A stretch of 64,000 nt of DNA from positions 11,855,203-11,919,202 of the forward strand of contig NZ_JAGINW010000001.1 in the NCBI RefSeq assembly GCF_017876405.1. The letters are read 5' to 3'. Position numbers and translations under genes: made by a program. Position 1 is the stretch's first letter. Each line of letters starts with the position of its first letter. The notes beneath the pieces are model-generated. The model saw nothing but the letters and a program-made list of their open reading frames with translations, made no database searches and had not been told where the DNA came from. This document shows, piece after piece, positions 1 to 6,903 of this stretch. Source of the DNA: Kibdelosporangium banguiense (GTDB lineage Bacteria; Actinomycetota; Actinomycetes; Mycobacteriales; Pseudonocardiaceae).

Positions 1-174
1 GCCGAAGGTGCGCTGGAACTCCAGAAAGTTCGTGACCAGCTTGGGTTTCCCGGCCGACGGGCCGCGAACGGTGACCCCGGCCATGCCCGCCGTGCTGGTG
101 CTCACCCCCGCGATCGGCCGCGGCCCCGCGTCGATCTCCTCGACGTAGACCCCGGGGCTCAGATACTCGGGCAT
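1..174 (-). CDS. Contractile injection system / phage-tail sheath protein, N-terminal part only
   Basis: The first 58 residues of a sheath protein are visible; the gene runs off the left edge. The start (ATG at 174) gives MPEYLSPGVYVEEIDAG, the N-terminal signature of contractile tail sheath proteins of phages, R-type pyocins and extracellular contractile injection systems (eCIS). The sheath polymer contracts to drive the inner tube through a target membrane. It is the third gene of a minus-strand operon, 18 bp after a carboxypeptidase-regulatory-like gene and after a DUF4255 gene. That order, with DUF4255 next to the sheath, is what is known from actinobacterial eCIS clusters and not from ordinary prophages. 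Tube, baseplate and ATPase genes should lie to the left of the window. Family assignment is strong; eCIS rather than prophage is inferred from the neighbours. Confidence 0.9.
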   Translation of the reverse strand, partial: MPEYLSPGVYVEEIDAGPRPIAGVSTSTAGMAGVTVRGPSAGKPKLVTNFLEFQRTFG

Positions 175-192
175 GGCTGGCTCCTCACTTCC

Positions 193-870
193 TCACTGCT
201 CAGGGATCTCGATGACTTGGCTGCGCCCGGCGTCCCGTGGCAGTCGTACGACCAGCTCCCCGGCCCGGCCGGGACGCTCGGTGGCCTGCAGCCGGAACGT
301 CTCCTCGTCGGTTCTTTCGCCGTCCCACCGCAGGGCCAGCCGGAATGCCCCGGTGGGGTCGGTCAGCGTGCGTTCGAGCCAGGGCACCCGGTCGTGGAAG
401 GTCTGTCCGCGCGCCTCGACCAGCGCGTTGGCCACCGGCGTCGTCGTGCCTGGCCTACGCACGAAACCGTGGACTGTGCGGATTCCTGGCGCGTAAGGGA
501 AAGAAACGCCTGGCAGCAACCGGACAAGCCGCGGCTGGGTGGCCACGGCCGGTGGCGGCACCTGGAACTGGACGCCGATGACGTCGGCCGAGAACGGTTC
601 GCCGTCCGCCGGATAAAGCGGCTGGTAACCGGTAGCGGTGAAGCGGGCCCGGTACCGAGGCCCGTCTGGCCGGCCCAGGCCCGGGTACGCGAAGCAGCCG
701 CTGGGTGTCCGGATCGCCTCGATGTCCAGCGGCGACCAGACGTCGTCGTCCAGGCGGTCCAGTTGGATCTTCACGCCCGCGCTGCGGACACGCCTGGTGA
801 AGTCGTCGAACGGCACGAACCAGGCCGGGCTGGCGAGCGTGGACCGCTCAAGCGGCATGAACGGGCTCAT
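193..870 (-). CDS. Carboxypeptidase-regulatory-like domain protein of the eCIS operon
   Basis: A 225-residue protein with no signal peptide. Residues about 125-220 (GFVRRPGTTTPVANALVEARG, then DPTGAFRLALRWDG) look like a carboxypeptidase-regulatory (CarboxypepD_reg, transthyretin-like) beta-sandwich. The N-terminal half (about 10-110) is an unassigned beta-rich region. The start codon at 870 overlaps the stop of the upstream DUF4255 gene by 4 bp (ATGA), so the two are translationally coupled. The sheath gene follows 18 bp downstream. Proteins of this kind recur in actinobacterial contractile injection clusters, where a baseplate, spike or decoration role is plausible but not shown here. The domain call is moderately sure; the function is inferred from position. 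Confidence 0.7.
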   Translation of the reverse strand: MSPFMPLERSTLASPAWFVPFDDFTRRVRSAGVKIQLDRLDDDVWSPLDIEAIRTPSGCFAYPGLGRPDGPRYRARFTATGYQPLYPADGEPFSADVIGVQFQVPPPAVATQPRLVRLLPGVSFPYAPGIRTVHGFVRRPGTTTPVANALVEARGQTFHDRVPWLERTLTDPTGAFRLALRWDGERTDEETFRLQATERPGRAGELVVRLPRDAGRSQVIEIPEQ

Positions 871-1445
871 GGCGCGCTCGCCCCGTCGATGATCCGGTTC
901 TGCACCGGCCGGACCGGGACCTCGGCCACCGCGTCCAGGTTGACCACCCGGACCTCGTAGTTCAGCGATATCCGGTAGGGCTTCTGAATCGCGTACCAGA
1001 CCCAGGATTTCTGGTCCAGCGTCAGCGATGTCAGCGTGACGTGCAGCGAGTCCGTGCTGGCCGCGAGGCTGCCGGTCAGCTGCGTGCCGTCCAGGATCGC
1101 GTCGTCGTAGAACGTCTGCAGGGCCCGGCCGAGCATGCGGTGCTGGGTCTCGGGGTCACCGCCCCACGGCGTGATCAGATACCGCAGCAGCAAGGCCATC
1201 GGTGGCTTGCGAGTGGTCAGCGGATCGGGCGGCTGGGATCGCACCGGCGGCCGGTTGCGGGATGTCGGGTCCTCGCAGATCTCGTAGAGGAACACCGTGA
1301 GCTTGGGCGGCGGAGTCGTCACGGTCTCGGACAGGTCGTTGAGCTCCGCGGTCGGCGGCTCGGCCTGGCTCAGGCCGCGCAGCGCCTGTTTGAGGGTCTC
1401 CACGATGATCGTCGAGACATCGGCGATGACGCCGAAGTCACCCAT
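867..1445 (-). CDS. DUF4255 family protein (Pvc16-like tail terminator)
   Basis: A 192-residue protein opening with IADVSTIIVETLKQAL and containing LTVFLYEICEDPTSRN and PLLLRYLITPW-like segments, the pattern of the DUF4255 / Pvc16 N-terminal family. In Photorhabdus virulence cassettes and related eCIS this protein caps the distal end of the sheath-tube tail. It is the first visible gene of the minus-strand operon, with ATG at 1445, and its stop overlaps the next start by 4 bp. The operon promoter should therefore lie in 1446-1598, back to back with the small plus-strand gene. DUF4255 next to a sheath gene is one of the better markers separating eCIS from a defective prophage. Family call is confident; the structural role is by homology. 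Confidence 0.85.
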   Translation of the reverse strand: MGDFGVIADVSTIIVETLKQALRGLSQAEPPTAELNDLSETVTTPPPKLTVFLYEICEDPTSRNRPPVRSQPPDPLTTRKPPMALLLRYLITPWGGDPETQHRMLGRALQTFYDDAILDGTQLTGSLAASTDSLHVTLTSLTLDQKSWVWYAIQKPYRISLNYEVRVVNLDAVAEVPVRPVQNRIIDGASAP

Positions 1446-1598
1446 GCGATTCCTCCCCGCTGCGCGTTGCCCACGCGTTGAGCGGAAAGGGTGGCAGGGC
1501 CCGCGTTCCCGGCCCGCGTTTGAAGCGTCACGACAGCGTCACCGGCCCGTTCTCCCCTGCCGGGATGACGTAATACGACACACGCCGACAACGCCCGG

Positions 1599-1814
1599 GT
1601 GACGATCGATACGGCATTGTTCTCCTTTGTGGATGCCCCTTCGGAGCGCACCGGGACTCTGATACTCAGGGTCTGGGTCGAGGACGGCCTGCGCGTGCGA
1701 ATTCTGCGGGCAATCGGTCCGCACAAGGCGCCCCCGATAGCCGTGACCAGCGTCGAAGACGTCCACACCGTCGTGCAGAACTGGCTGGAAGAGCTGCTGG
1801 GGCCGGGCGGGTGA
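1599..1814 (+). CDS. Small conserved-looking protein, function unknown
   Basis: A 71-residue protein starting at GTG 1599 with no clear ribosome binding site. The sequence TLILRVWVEDGLRVRILRAIG followed by TSVEDVHTVVQNWLEELLG has the composition of a real compact alpha/beta protein, and the codon third positions are GC-rich. It sits divergently from the eCIS operon and about 190 bp before the SARP regulator. I do not recognise the family. Small proteins of this shape are found beside SARP and STAND regulators in actinobacteria, so it may be a co-regulated partner, but that is inference. Start choice is uncertain. Confidence 0.5.
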   Translation: MTIDTALFSFVDAPSERTGTLILRVWVEDGLRVRILRAIGPHKAPPIAVTSVEDVHTVVQNWLEELLGPGG

Positions 1815-2008
1815 CGCTGTCGTGACGCCCCGGTGACGGCACGGGCATAGGGTTCCGGTGTATCCAGACAGATTCGTATACGGGCGATATTCGCTGGTGG
1901 TCCCTACGATTAGTCGAAGTCTCACACACGATCATGAATTGCTCGTAATATGGCAACGAGGGATTTCGACTGACGGATCACTGACGCCGACATCGCCCGG
2001 GGGGACCG

Positions 2009-2737
2009 ATGAGCGCAGAAGTCGAACAGGTCATCACGGTGCGACTGCTCAAAGGGTTCGCACTGTCGGTGGGCCAGAGCCGCGTCCCGATCGCGTGGAG
2101 CGCGCAACGGCTCGTGGCCTTCCTAGCGCTGCAGGACAGACCGAGAACCCGCGCCTACGTGGCCAGCATGCTCTGGCCGGAGAACACAATGGCGCGGGCC
2201 AACGCCAATCTCAGATCCTCACTCTGGCGCACATCCCGCACAGGCCACCACGTCATCGAAGCGTCGGCGCAGGAGATGGCAATCGCCAACAACATCAACG
2301 TCGACATCCACGACGCGGTGAGCCGTGCCCACCGCCTGCTCGACACCACCTGCCGATGCGACGACATCCTCAACACCCAGACACGAGCAGACCTCTCAGC
2401 GGACCTGCTGCCCGACTGGTCCGACAACGACTGGGTACTGATCGAACAAGAGCAATACCACCAACTCCGCCTGCACGCCCTGGAAGCAATGTCCGAGCGC
2501 CTGACAGCAGCCGGCCGTCACGGCGAGGCCGTCGCCGCCGGTCTCGCCGCCGTCCGCGCAGAACCATTGCGCGAGAGCGCACACCGCGTCCTCGTCAACG
2601 CCCACCTCGCCGCCGGCAACCAAGGCTCAGCATTGCGCCAGTACGAACAATGCCGCCGCATACTCCTCGAAGAACTGGGCCTCGAACCCTCCGAGAAACT
2701 CAAAAACCTGCTCCCCCAATCCATCGCGGCCCGATAA
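2009..2737 (+). CDS. SARP-type transcriptional activator (winged helix plus BTAD)
   Basis: A 242-residue regulator. Residues about 8-105 form an OmpR-like DNA-binding domain (VRLLKGFALSVGQSRVPI, QRLVAFLALQDRP, MLWPENTMARANANLRSSLW). Residues about 112-240 form the bacterial transcriptional activation domain (LSADLLPDWSDNDWVLIEQEQYHQLR, GEAVAAGLAAVRAEPLRESAHRVL, ENSAL-like QGSALRQYEQCRRILLEELGLEPS). It has no ATPase or TPR extension, so it is a small stand-alone SARP. These activate secondary metabolism clusters in Streptomyces, and SARP genes have also been noted beside eCIS clusters. Its place next to the injection system suggests it controls that operon (inference). ATG at 2009 is preceded by a GGGGGA sequence. 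Confidence 0.9.
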   Translation: MSAEVEQVITVRLLKGFALSVGQSRVPIAWSAQRLVAFLALQDRPRTRAYVASMLWPENTMARANANLRSSLWRTSRTGHHVIEASAQEMAIANNINVDIHDAVSRAHRLLDTTCRCDDILNTQTRADLSADLLPDWSDNDWVLIEQEQYHQLRLHALEAMSERLTAAGRHGEAVAAGLAAVRAEPLRESAHRVLVNAHLAAGNQGSALRQYEQCRRILLEELGLEPSEKLKNLLPQSIAAR

Positions 2738-2936
2738 TCGCGGTCACCGGTCGAGTGAACCGCTGATTCTGACTGCGGCGCAGAAGCGGAACGCGGCCGT
2801 CACGGATCACCACGGCGGCTGCGAAGACTAGGAAGATCCCGGACATGCGTCAAGATGCCAGCAATTACGGGTAATCATCGAAGGCCGCGACGCTTGCCAC
2901 GGGACACGTGACAAGCGCCTGACGCTTTACGGCTGG

Positions 2937-3356
2937 TCAGAGCTGGCCGGTGGCCTCGCGCCACGCCCGCTCCTTTTTGATCCACTCGTTGTCCTGGGGG
3001 AACTCGTCGATTGTGGCGACCCGGCGGATCTCGGTCTTGAAGCCCGCGCCGGTGATCGGGGAGCGCTTGGCCCACTCGACCGCTTCCTGTTTCGACGCCA
3101 CATTCAGGATGTAGAAGCCGCCGAACAGCTCCTTTGTCTCACCGTATGGCCCGTCGGTCACCAGCGGCGGCTCAGCCGAGTAGTCGACGACCACGCCTTC
3201 CGTCGCCTCGTCGAGGCCCTCCGCGGCGAGCAGGACCCCAGCCCGGATCATCTCCTGGTTGTACTTGCCGATGGTCTCCAGCATCTCGTCGAAGTCGATC
3301 TCGCCCATGCCGGCGAAGGCCTCGTCGGTGGCGCGCATGATCAGCATGTACTTCAT
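2937..3356 (-). CDS. YciI / DGPF-domain protein
   Basis: A 139-residue protein of the YCII-related family. It starts MKYMLIMRATDEA and carries the diagnostic TDGPYGETKELFGGFYILNV block at about residues 67-86. Family members are small dimeric ferredoxin-like-fold proteins. In actinobacteria they often sit near ECF sigma factors or small regulators, and their biochemical role is mostly unknown. Here the neighbour is nsrR, 101 bp upstream on the same strand, so co-transcription is possible but the gap is long enough for a separate promoter. The start is ATG at 3356. Confidence 0.85.
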   Translation of the reverse strand: MKYMLIMRATDEAFAGMGEIDFDEMLETIGKYNQEMIRAGVLLAAEGLDEATEGVVVDYSAEPPLVTDGPYGETKELFGGFYILNVASKQEAVEWAKRSPITGAGFKTEIRRVATIDEFPQDNEWIKKERAWREATGQL

Positions 3357-3457
3357 CGTCCTGGCTCCCTGGATGTCTCCGGGTCCCGCTCGGACCCGCT
3401 CACCCTCAGGTCGAACGGGTCAGCCTCGGATCGACACCCCGGCCGAAAAGACTGCGA

Positions 3458-3877
3458 TCAGGTCAGGGCCAGGAGCGTGGCGCCGGTCGGATCCGCCAGC
3501 AGGTCTCGTAGCAATACCTGGTCGAGGGACGCGAAGAAGGCCTCCTGGGCCGTACGCAGCGCGTTGCGCAACCGGCATGCGCTCCTGAGCGGGCACGGCG
3601 GGCCGTTGCAGTCGACGACCTCGCCTGGCCCTTCGAAGTGCCGGACGATCAGGCCGACCGAGAGTTCCAGGGTGGTCTCGGCGACGGTCAGACCGCCGCC
3701 ACGGCCACGGCTTGTGCGTACCCATCCTTGATGCTGCAGGCGTTGCACGACCTTGGCGACGTGGTTGCGGGGCACGTTCAGTGATTGCGCCAGGCCGTCG
3801 ATCGTCACCTGCTCGCGCCGGGCCGACGCCAGCATCAGGATCCGCAGGGCGATGTCCGTGGCTCTGCCGAGATGCAT
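3458..3877 (-). CDS. nsrR: Rrf2-family nitric-oxide-sensing repressor NsrR
   Basis: A 139-residue Rrf2 regulator. The winged helix lies at about residues 1-65 (TIDGLAQSLNVPRNHVAKVVQRL). Three cysteines at about 90, 95 and 101 in the order CNGPPCPLRSAC are the Fe-S cluster ligands of NsrR. In Streptomyces coelicolor, NsrR holds a [4Fe-4S] cluster that reacts with NO and releases DNA, and its regulon is small: the hmpA genes and nsrR itself. The divergent flavohaemoglobin gene and two inverted repeats between the genes match that design closely. Cysteine spacing and context make this call strong. The start is ATG at 3877. Confidence 0.93.
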   Translation of the reverse strand: MHLGRATDIALRILMLASARREQVTIDGLAQSLNVPRNHVAKVVQRLQHQGWVRTSRGRGGGLTVAETTLELSVGLIVRHFEGPGEVVDCNGPPCPLRSACRLRNALRTAQEAFFASLDQVLLRDLLADPTGATLLALT

Positions 3878-3894
3878 GCCCGTCAGCCTAGCTC

Positions 3895-3917
3895 AACAGG
3901 TACAGCATGTACTTGTT
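3895..3917. promoter_or_regulatory. Probable NsrR operator proximal to nsrR
   Basis: An 11-1-11 inverted repeat, AACAGGTACAG-C-ATGTACTTGTT, with 9 of 11 positions paired between arms. It lies 18 bp upstream of the nsrR start and has the same arm sequence (AACANGTA) and spacing as the site beside hmp. Inferred to mediate nsrR autorepression. Confidence 0.75.
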
Positions 3918-3958
3918 TTCAACGCACCGATGCCAGCGCAAGGCAATCATCGTCACAT

Positions 3959-3981
3959 AACAAGTATCTGAGATACCTGTT
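3959..3981. promoter_or_regulatory. Probable NsrR operator proximal to hmp
   Basis: An 11-1-11 inverted repeat, AACAAGTATCT-G-AGATACCTGTT, with 10 of 11 positions paired. It ends 37 bp before the flavohaemoglobin start. The length, central single base and ATCT-G-AGAT core match what I recall of the S. coelicolor NsrR sites upstream of hmpA. Inferred to repress hmp in the absence of NO. Confidence 0.8.
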
Positions 3982-4018
3982 TAAATGGAGTGGAACCCGC
4001 TCCCCCGAGGAGGTTGCG

Positions 4019-5236
4019 ATGCTCTCCCACAGGTCTTTCACGGTGGTACAGGCCGCACTGCCCGCTGTCCGGGCCCACGCCATGGCGATCTCGACCGAGT
4101 TCTACCGATCCCTGTTCGCGGCGAGACCGGAGCTGCTGAACCTGTTCAACCGCGGCAATCAGGCCAACGGCGAACAGCAACAGGCACTCGCCGGCGCGGT
4201 CGCCGCCTACGCCGGTTATCTGGTGGGCGAACCCGTCCCGGCGATGGATGCGGTGGTGGACCGCATCGCGCACAAGCACGCGTCGCTGGGCATCCGGCCC
4301 GAACAGTACACAGTGGTCGGTCAACATCTGCTCGGCGCGATCGGCGAGGTGCTCGGCGAGGCTGCCACGCCTGAAGTCGTAGCCGCGATGGACGAGGTCT
4401 ACTGGCTGTTCGCGGTCCGGTTGATCGCCGCGGAAACCAGGCTGTACCAGCAAACCGGCGTCGACCCGGCGAACCCACTGTCACCGTGGCGGGTCATCGG
4501 CCGCCGCGAGGAGGCCACAGACGTGGTCTCGTTGCTGCTCACGCCCATTTCGGGGACAGTGCCTCAGCACCTGCCCGGCCAATACGTGACCATCGAAGTG
4601 GATCTGCCCGACGGCACCCGGCAATCGCGTCAGTACACGTTGTCACAGGCCGCTGACTACGGCACCCTGCGCATCACTGTCCGCCGGGTCCGCGGCCACG
4701 ACGGAAACCCGGACGGCACGGTTTCCAGTCTGCTGACCAGCAGCACCAAGGTCGGCGACGTCGTCAGAGTCAGCCATCCGTTCGGCGACGCGGTGCTGGG
4801 CGACGACACCGGTCCCCTGTTGTTGGCCAGTGCGGGCATCGGCGTCACACAGACCGCCGCACTGCTGGAACATGTGGCCCGCCACCAGCCTGACCGGCAG
4901 GTGACCGTGGTGCACGCCGAGCGCGAACCCGGCCGGCACGCGCTCGCGGACTATATCGGTCACTACGGCGCGCGGCTGGATTCCTTCCGCCACTTCACCT
5001 TCTACGACACCAATGCCCCGTCCGGCGATCAGCAAGGCCCGGTGCGGCCCGACGAGATCGAACTTCCATCCGATGTCACCGCGCACCTTTGCGGGCCGAT
5101 CCCGTTCATGCGCGGCATCCGGGCGTCGCTGCTGGACCGTGGCGTGCCCGCGCACCGGATCCACTACGAGGTGTTCGGTCCCGACCTGTGGTCTCACTCG
5201 TTTCGTGTACAGGAAAGCCCGGCAACGACATCTTGA
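4019..5236 (+). CDS. hmp: Flavohaemoglobin, nitric oxide dioxygenase
   Basis: A 405-residue flavohaemoglobin that converts NO plus O2 to nitrate using NAD(P)H, haem and FAD. The globin domain is residues about 1-140, with distal Tyr29 (EFYRSLF), Gln near 53 and proximal His87 in HKHASLGI. The FAD domain is about 150-255, with the RQYTLS FAD-binding motif. The NAD domain is about 260-400, with AGIGVTQTAALLEH and the C-terminal CGPIPFM and YEVFGP motifs. The chosen start, ATG at 4019, follows a strong GAGGAGG ribosome binding site and gives the usual family length. The open frame extends 78 codons upstream through the regulatory region, and that longer start is rejected. It is divergent from nsrR and probably NO-induced. 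Confidence 0.95.
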   Translation: MLSHRSFTVVQAALPAVRAHAMAISTEFYRSLFAARPELLNLFNRGNQANGEQQQALAGAVAAYAGYLVGEPVPAMDAVVDRIAHKHASLGIRPEQYTVVGQHLLGAIGEVLGEAATPEVVAAMDEVYWLFAVRLIAAETRLYQQTGVDPANPLSPWRVIGRREEATDVVSLLLTPISGTVPQHLPGQYVTIEVDLPDGTRQSRQYTLSQAADYGTLRITVRRVRGHDGNPDGTVSSLLTSSTKVGDVVRVSHPFGDAVLGDDTGPLLLASAGIGVTQTAALLEHVARHQPDRQVTVVHAEREPGRHALADYIGHYGARLDSFRHFTFYDTNAPSGDQQGPVRPDEIELPSDVTAHLCGPIPFMRGIRASLLDRGVPAHRIHYEVFGPDLWSHSFRVQESPATTS

Positions 5237-5319
5237 TCACGGGTACCAACCCTCCCATTCCGGCCGACCGGGATGTCGGCTTCTTGTTCGAGAGTGCGCG
5301 TCCGGTGCACTGAGGGCGT

Positions 5320-5622
5320 TCAGTGCGGGCGGCGCCGGCCGGTGACTTTGGTCGAGGGCAGGCGGCCGGCTTTGGAGGTGCCGGTCATTGTGTCGCCGTC
5401 GAGGGTTACGTCGAACGTGAGGTTCAGGCGTAGTGGCTTGGTGATGGATTGCTTCCAGGTCAAGCGGTTCTCGTTGACGTCGATGTCCCGCAGGGGGATC
5501 TCCTCGCCTGTGCCGTGGGCGCGGCCGAGCCAGGTTCCGGCCTGGGTGTGCAGGTCGACCACGGCTTGGATCTTGCCGATGGGGGTGGCGATGGACAGGT
5601 CCCAGGTGCCTTCTGGATTCAT
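5320..5622 (-). CDS. Conserved hypothetical protein beside DJ-1/PfpI gene
   Basis: A 100-residue protein starting at ATG 5622 behind an AAGGAAAG ribosome binding site. It reads as one small beta-rich domain (GTWDLSIATPIGKIQAVVDL, RLNLTFDVTLDGDTMTGTSKAGRLPSTKVTG), with no signal peptide or membrane segment. The alternating hydrophobic pattern suggests a lipocalin- or calycin-like barrel, which is a guess from composition. It lies 23 bp downstream of the DJ-1/PfpI gene on the same strand, so the two form an operon. The function is unknown. Confidence 0.7.
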   Translation of the reverse strand: MNPEGTWDLSIATPIGKIQAVVDLHTQAGTWLGRAHGTGEEIPLRDIDVNENRLTWKQSITKPLRLNLTFDVTLDGDTMTGTSKAGRLPSTKVTGRRRPH

Positions 5623-5645
5623 GTGTGCGTCTTTCCTTTGTGGTG

Positions 5646-6284
5646 TCACAGGCTCGTGAGTACTGGGCCTTGGTTGCGCCAGACGATGCCACGGCGTTCG
5701 TGGGCGAACAGTTCCTCGACTGCGTGCGCGACCTGTGGCCCGATCTCGCGTTCCAACAGGTGCAGGGCCAAGTCCAGGCCGGATGTGACGCCTGCGCCGC
5801 TGACGAGGTCGCCGTCGTCGACGACGCGGGCGCGCACTGCGTGAGTGCCTGTGGCGTCGAGCATGTCGAGACCTAAGTGGTGGGTTGTGGCGTAGCGGCC
5901 TTCCAGCAGGCCTGCCATGGCCAGCACGAGCGACCCGCCGCAGACCGTCGCGACGGTCACCGATGGGTTGTCCATGGCATCTTTCAGCAACGCCGGCAGC
6001 GCGGTGGTCAGAGTCCGGCCCAGCAGCACCGGGATGTACTCGTCCTGCCGGTCGCCGGGGTCCTCGGTGAGGCCGGCAGCGCCAGGTACCAGGACGACGC
6101 CAACCCGAGCAGGGTCGAGCATTGCGTTGGCACGCAACGTCAATCCACCGGACCCGCTGACCACGTCACGCGCTCCCTCGGCGGAGACGAGTTCCACTGT
6201 CACCCCGCCTGCGTGCAGAACCTCAAAGGGCGCAATGACATCGAGCGGGTCGAAGCCGTCGAACAGGACGATCTGTGCGTGCAT
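5646..6284 (-). CDS. DJ-1/PfpI family protein
   Basis: A 212-residue DJ-1/PfpI superfamily protein. The start MHAQIVLFDGFDPLDVIAPFEVL and the nucleophile elbow VATVCGGSLVLA (Cys about 115) are diagnostic, with an acidic residue (Glu about 21) placed to polarise the cysteine. DPLD..APFEVL near the N-terminus resembles the isonitrile hydratase / ThiJ-like branch and the N-terminal domain of GlxA-type AraC regulators. Here there is no AraC domain, so it is probably an enzyme or a glyoxalase-III-like stress protein. It forms an operon with the 100-residue gene downstream. ATG 6284 was chosen; ATG 6302 would add six residues. The family is certain, the substrate is not. Confidence 0.88.
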   Translation of the reverse strand: MHAQIVLFDGFDPLDVIAPFEVLHAGGVTVELVSAEGARDVVSGSGGLTLRANAMLDPARVGVVLVPGAAGLTEDPGDRQDEYIPVLLGRTLTTALPALLKDAMDNPSVTVATVCGGSLVLAMAGLLEGRYATTHHLGLDMLDATGTHAVRARVVDDGDLVSGAGVTSGLDLALHLLEREIGPQVAHAVEELFAHERRGIVWRNQGPVLTSL

Positions 6285-6587
6285 GTGTTGCCCCTCAAGC
6301 AAAACCGAATGAGTTCAGCCCCGACGTTAGCCCGCGCCCCGACAGGCGGACCAGTGGCGAAAATGCCACCCTTCAACGGGAAATCGCCACAGCCTGAAGA
6401 GGCACCGTGAACAGCCATCGCATCGCGGCCAAGCACAGCCGCATGAGGAATTCCCCAGGGGGACCCCTTGATTTCACGTTACTGGAGGGGTCTGACAGTT
6501 TCGGTGTCTGAGCAGGTCAGAGCATAGATCGGCGCCGCGACAGAGGTAGCGCCCGGTCATGACGGCGGGATCAGTCTTACGATCTAG

Positions 6588-6602
6588 GTTCCCTTAGGGA
6601 AC
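6588..6602. promoter_or_regulatory. Perfect 6-3-6 inverted repeat, operator candidate
   Basis: GTTCCC-TTA-GGGAAC, a perfect inverted repeat about 55 bp before the start of the broken RibD/DHFR-like gene. A related imperfect copy lies 36 bp downstream. No regulator gene is adjacent, so the binding protein is unknown. Confidence 0.6.
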
Positions 6603-6623
6603 TTGAGCTGCCCCGGTCACTGA

Positions 6624-6638
6624 GTCTCCTAAAGGAAC
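6624..6638. promoter_or_regulatory. Second, imperfect copy of the GTTCC-type operator
   Basis: GTCTCC-TAA-AGGAAC resembles the upstream GTTCCC-TTA-GGGAAC repeat, centred 36 bp away. It lies about 20 bp before the ATG at 6658, where a repressor would block transcription start. Confidence 0.5.
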
Positions 6639-6657
6639 CCATGGAAGGACCTCAAGA

Positions 6658-6867
6658 ATGGGCAAGGTCATCAGCGGACTCGCGGTGTCGGTCGACGGGT
6701 ACATCACCGGCCGCGATCCCGGTGCCGGGCGCGGACTAGGCGATGCACCGCGGGCTGCACCTGCTCGGCGAAGTCGTGGTTCGCCACTGTTCCTGGGAAC
6801 AACGATGATGTGGTTCGCGCTCCGCACCTCATCCAACCGCAAGGGCAGGCGCGCATCGGCGCGCTGA
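6658..6867 (+). pseudogene. Truncated RibD/dihydrofolate-reductase-like gene
   Basis: The first 30 codons read MGKVISGLAVSVDGYITGRD then GAGRGLGD, the N-terminus of the RibD C-terminal/dihydrofolate-reductase-like family (usually about 190-220 residues, NADPH-binding). After GLGDA the similarity stops abruptly: the frame goes on as Arg/Ala-rich sequence and ends at 69 codons. The start has a good ribosome binding site (GGAAGGA) and two operator-like repeats upstream, so the promoter end is intact and the body is lost by deletion. No second piece of the family was recognised before the MBL gene. A short new protein is conceivable but unlikely. Confidence 0.7.
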
Positions 6868-6903
6868 AGCGGTATGCCTGTGCACAGTTCGCGACTGCGG
6901 CGG

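Larger units (their letters stand above)
6303..6657. other. Intergenic region carrying two inverted repeats
   Basis: About 350 bp between the divergent DJ-1 gene and the truncated RibD/DHFR-like gene. No gene-like frame was seen. The right half holds two operator-like repeats, listed separately, and a ribosome binding site just before 6658. Confidence 0.6.

Noticed and set aside
1..1445. Ordinary prophage remnant
   Set aside because: DUF4255 beside the sheath and a neighbouring SARP gene fit an eCIS; no phage head, integrase or lysis gene is seen. The left flank is needed to be sure.
3785..4018. N-terminal extension of the flavohaemoglobin gene by 78 codons
   Set aside because: It runs through both NsrR operators and has no similarity to the family; ATG 4019 has a strong ribosome binding site and gives the usual length.
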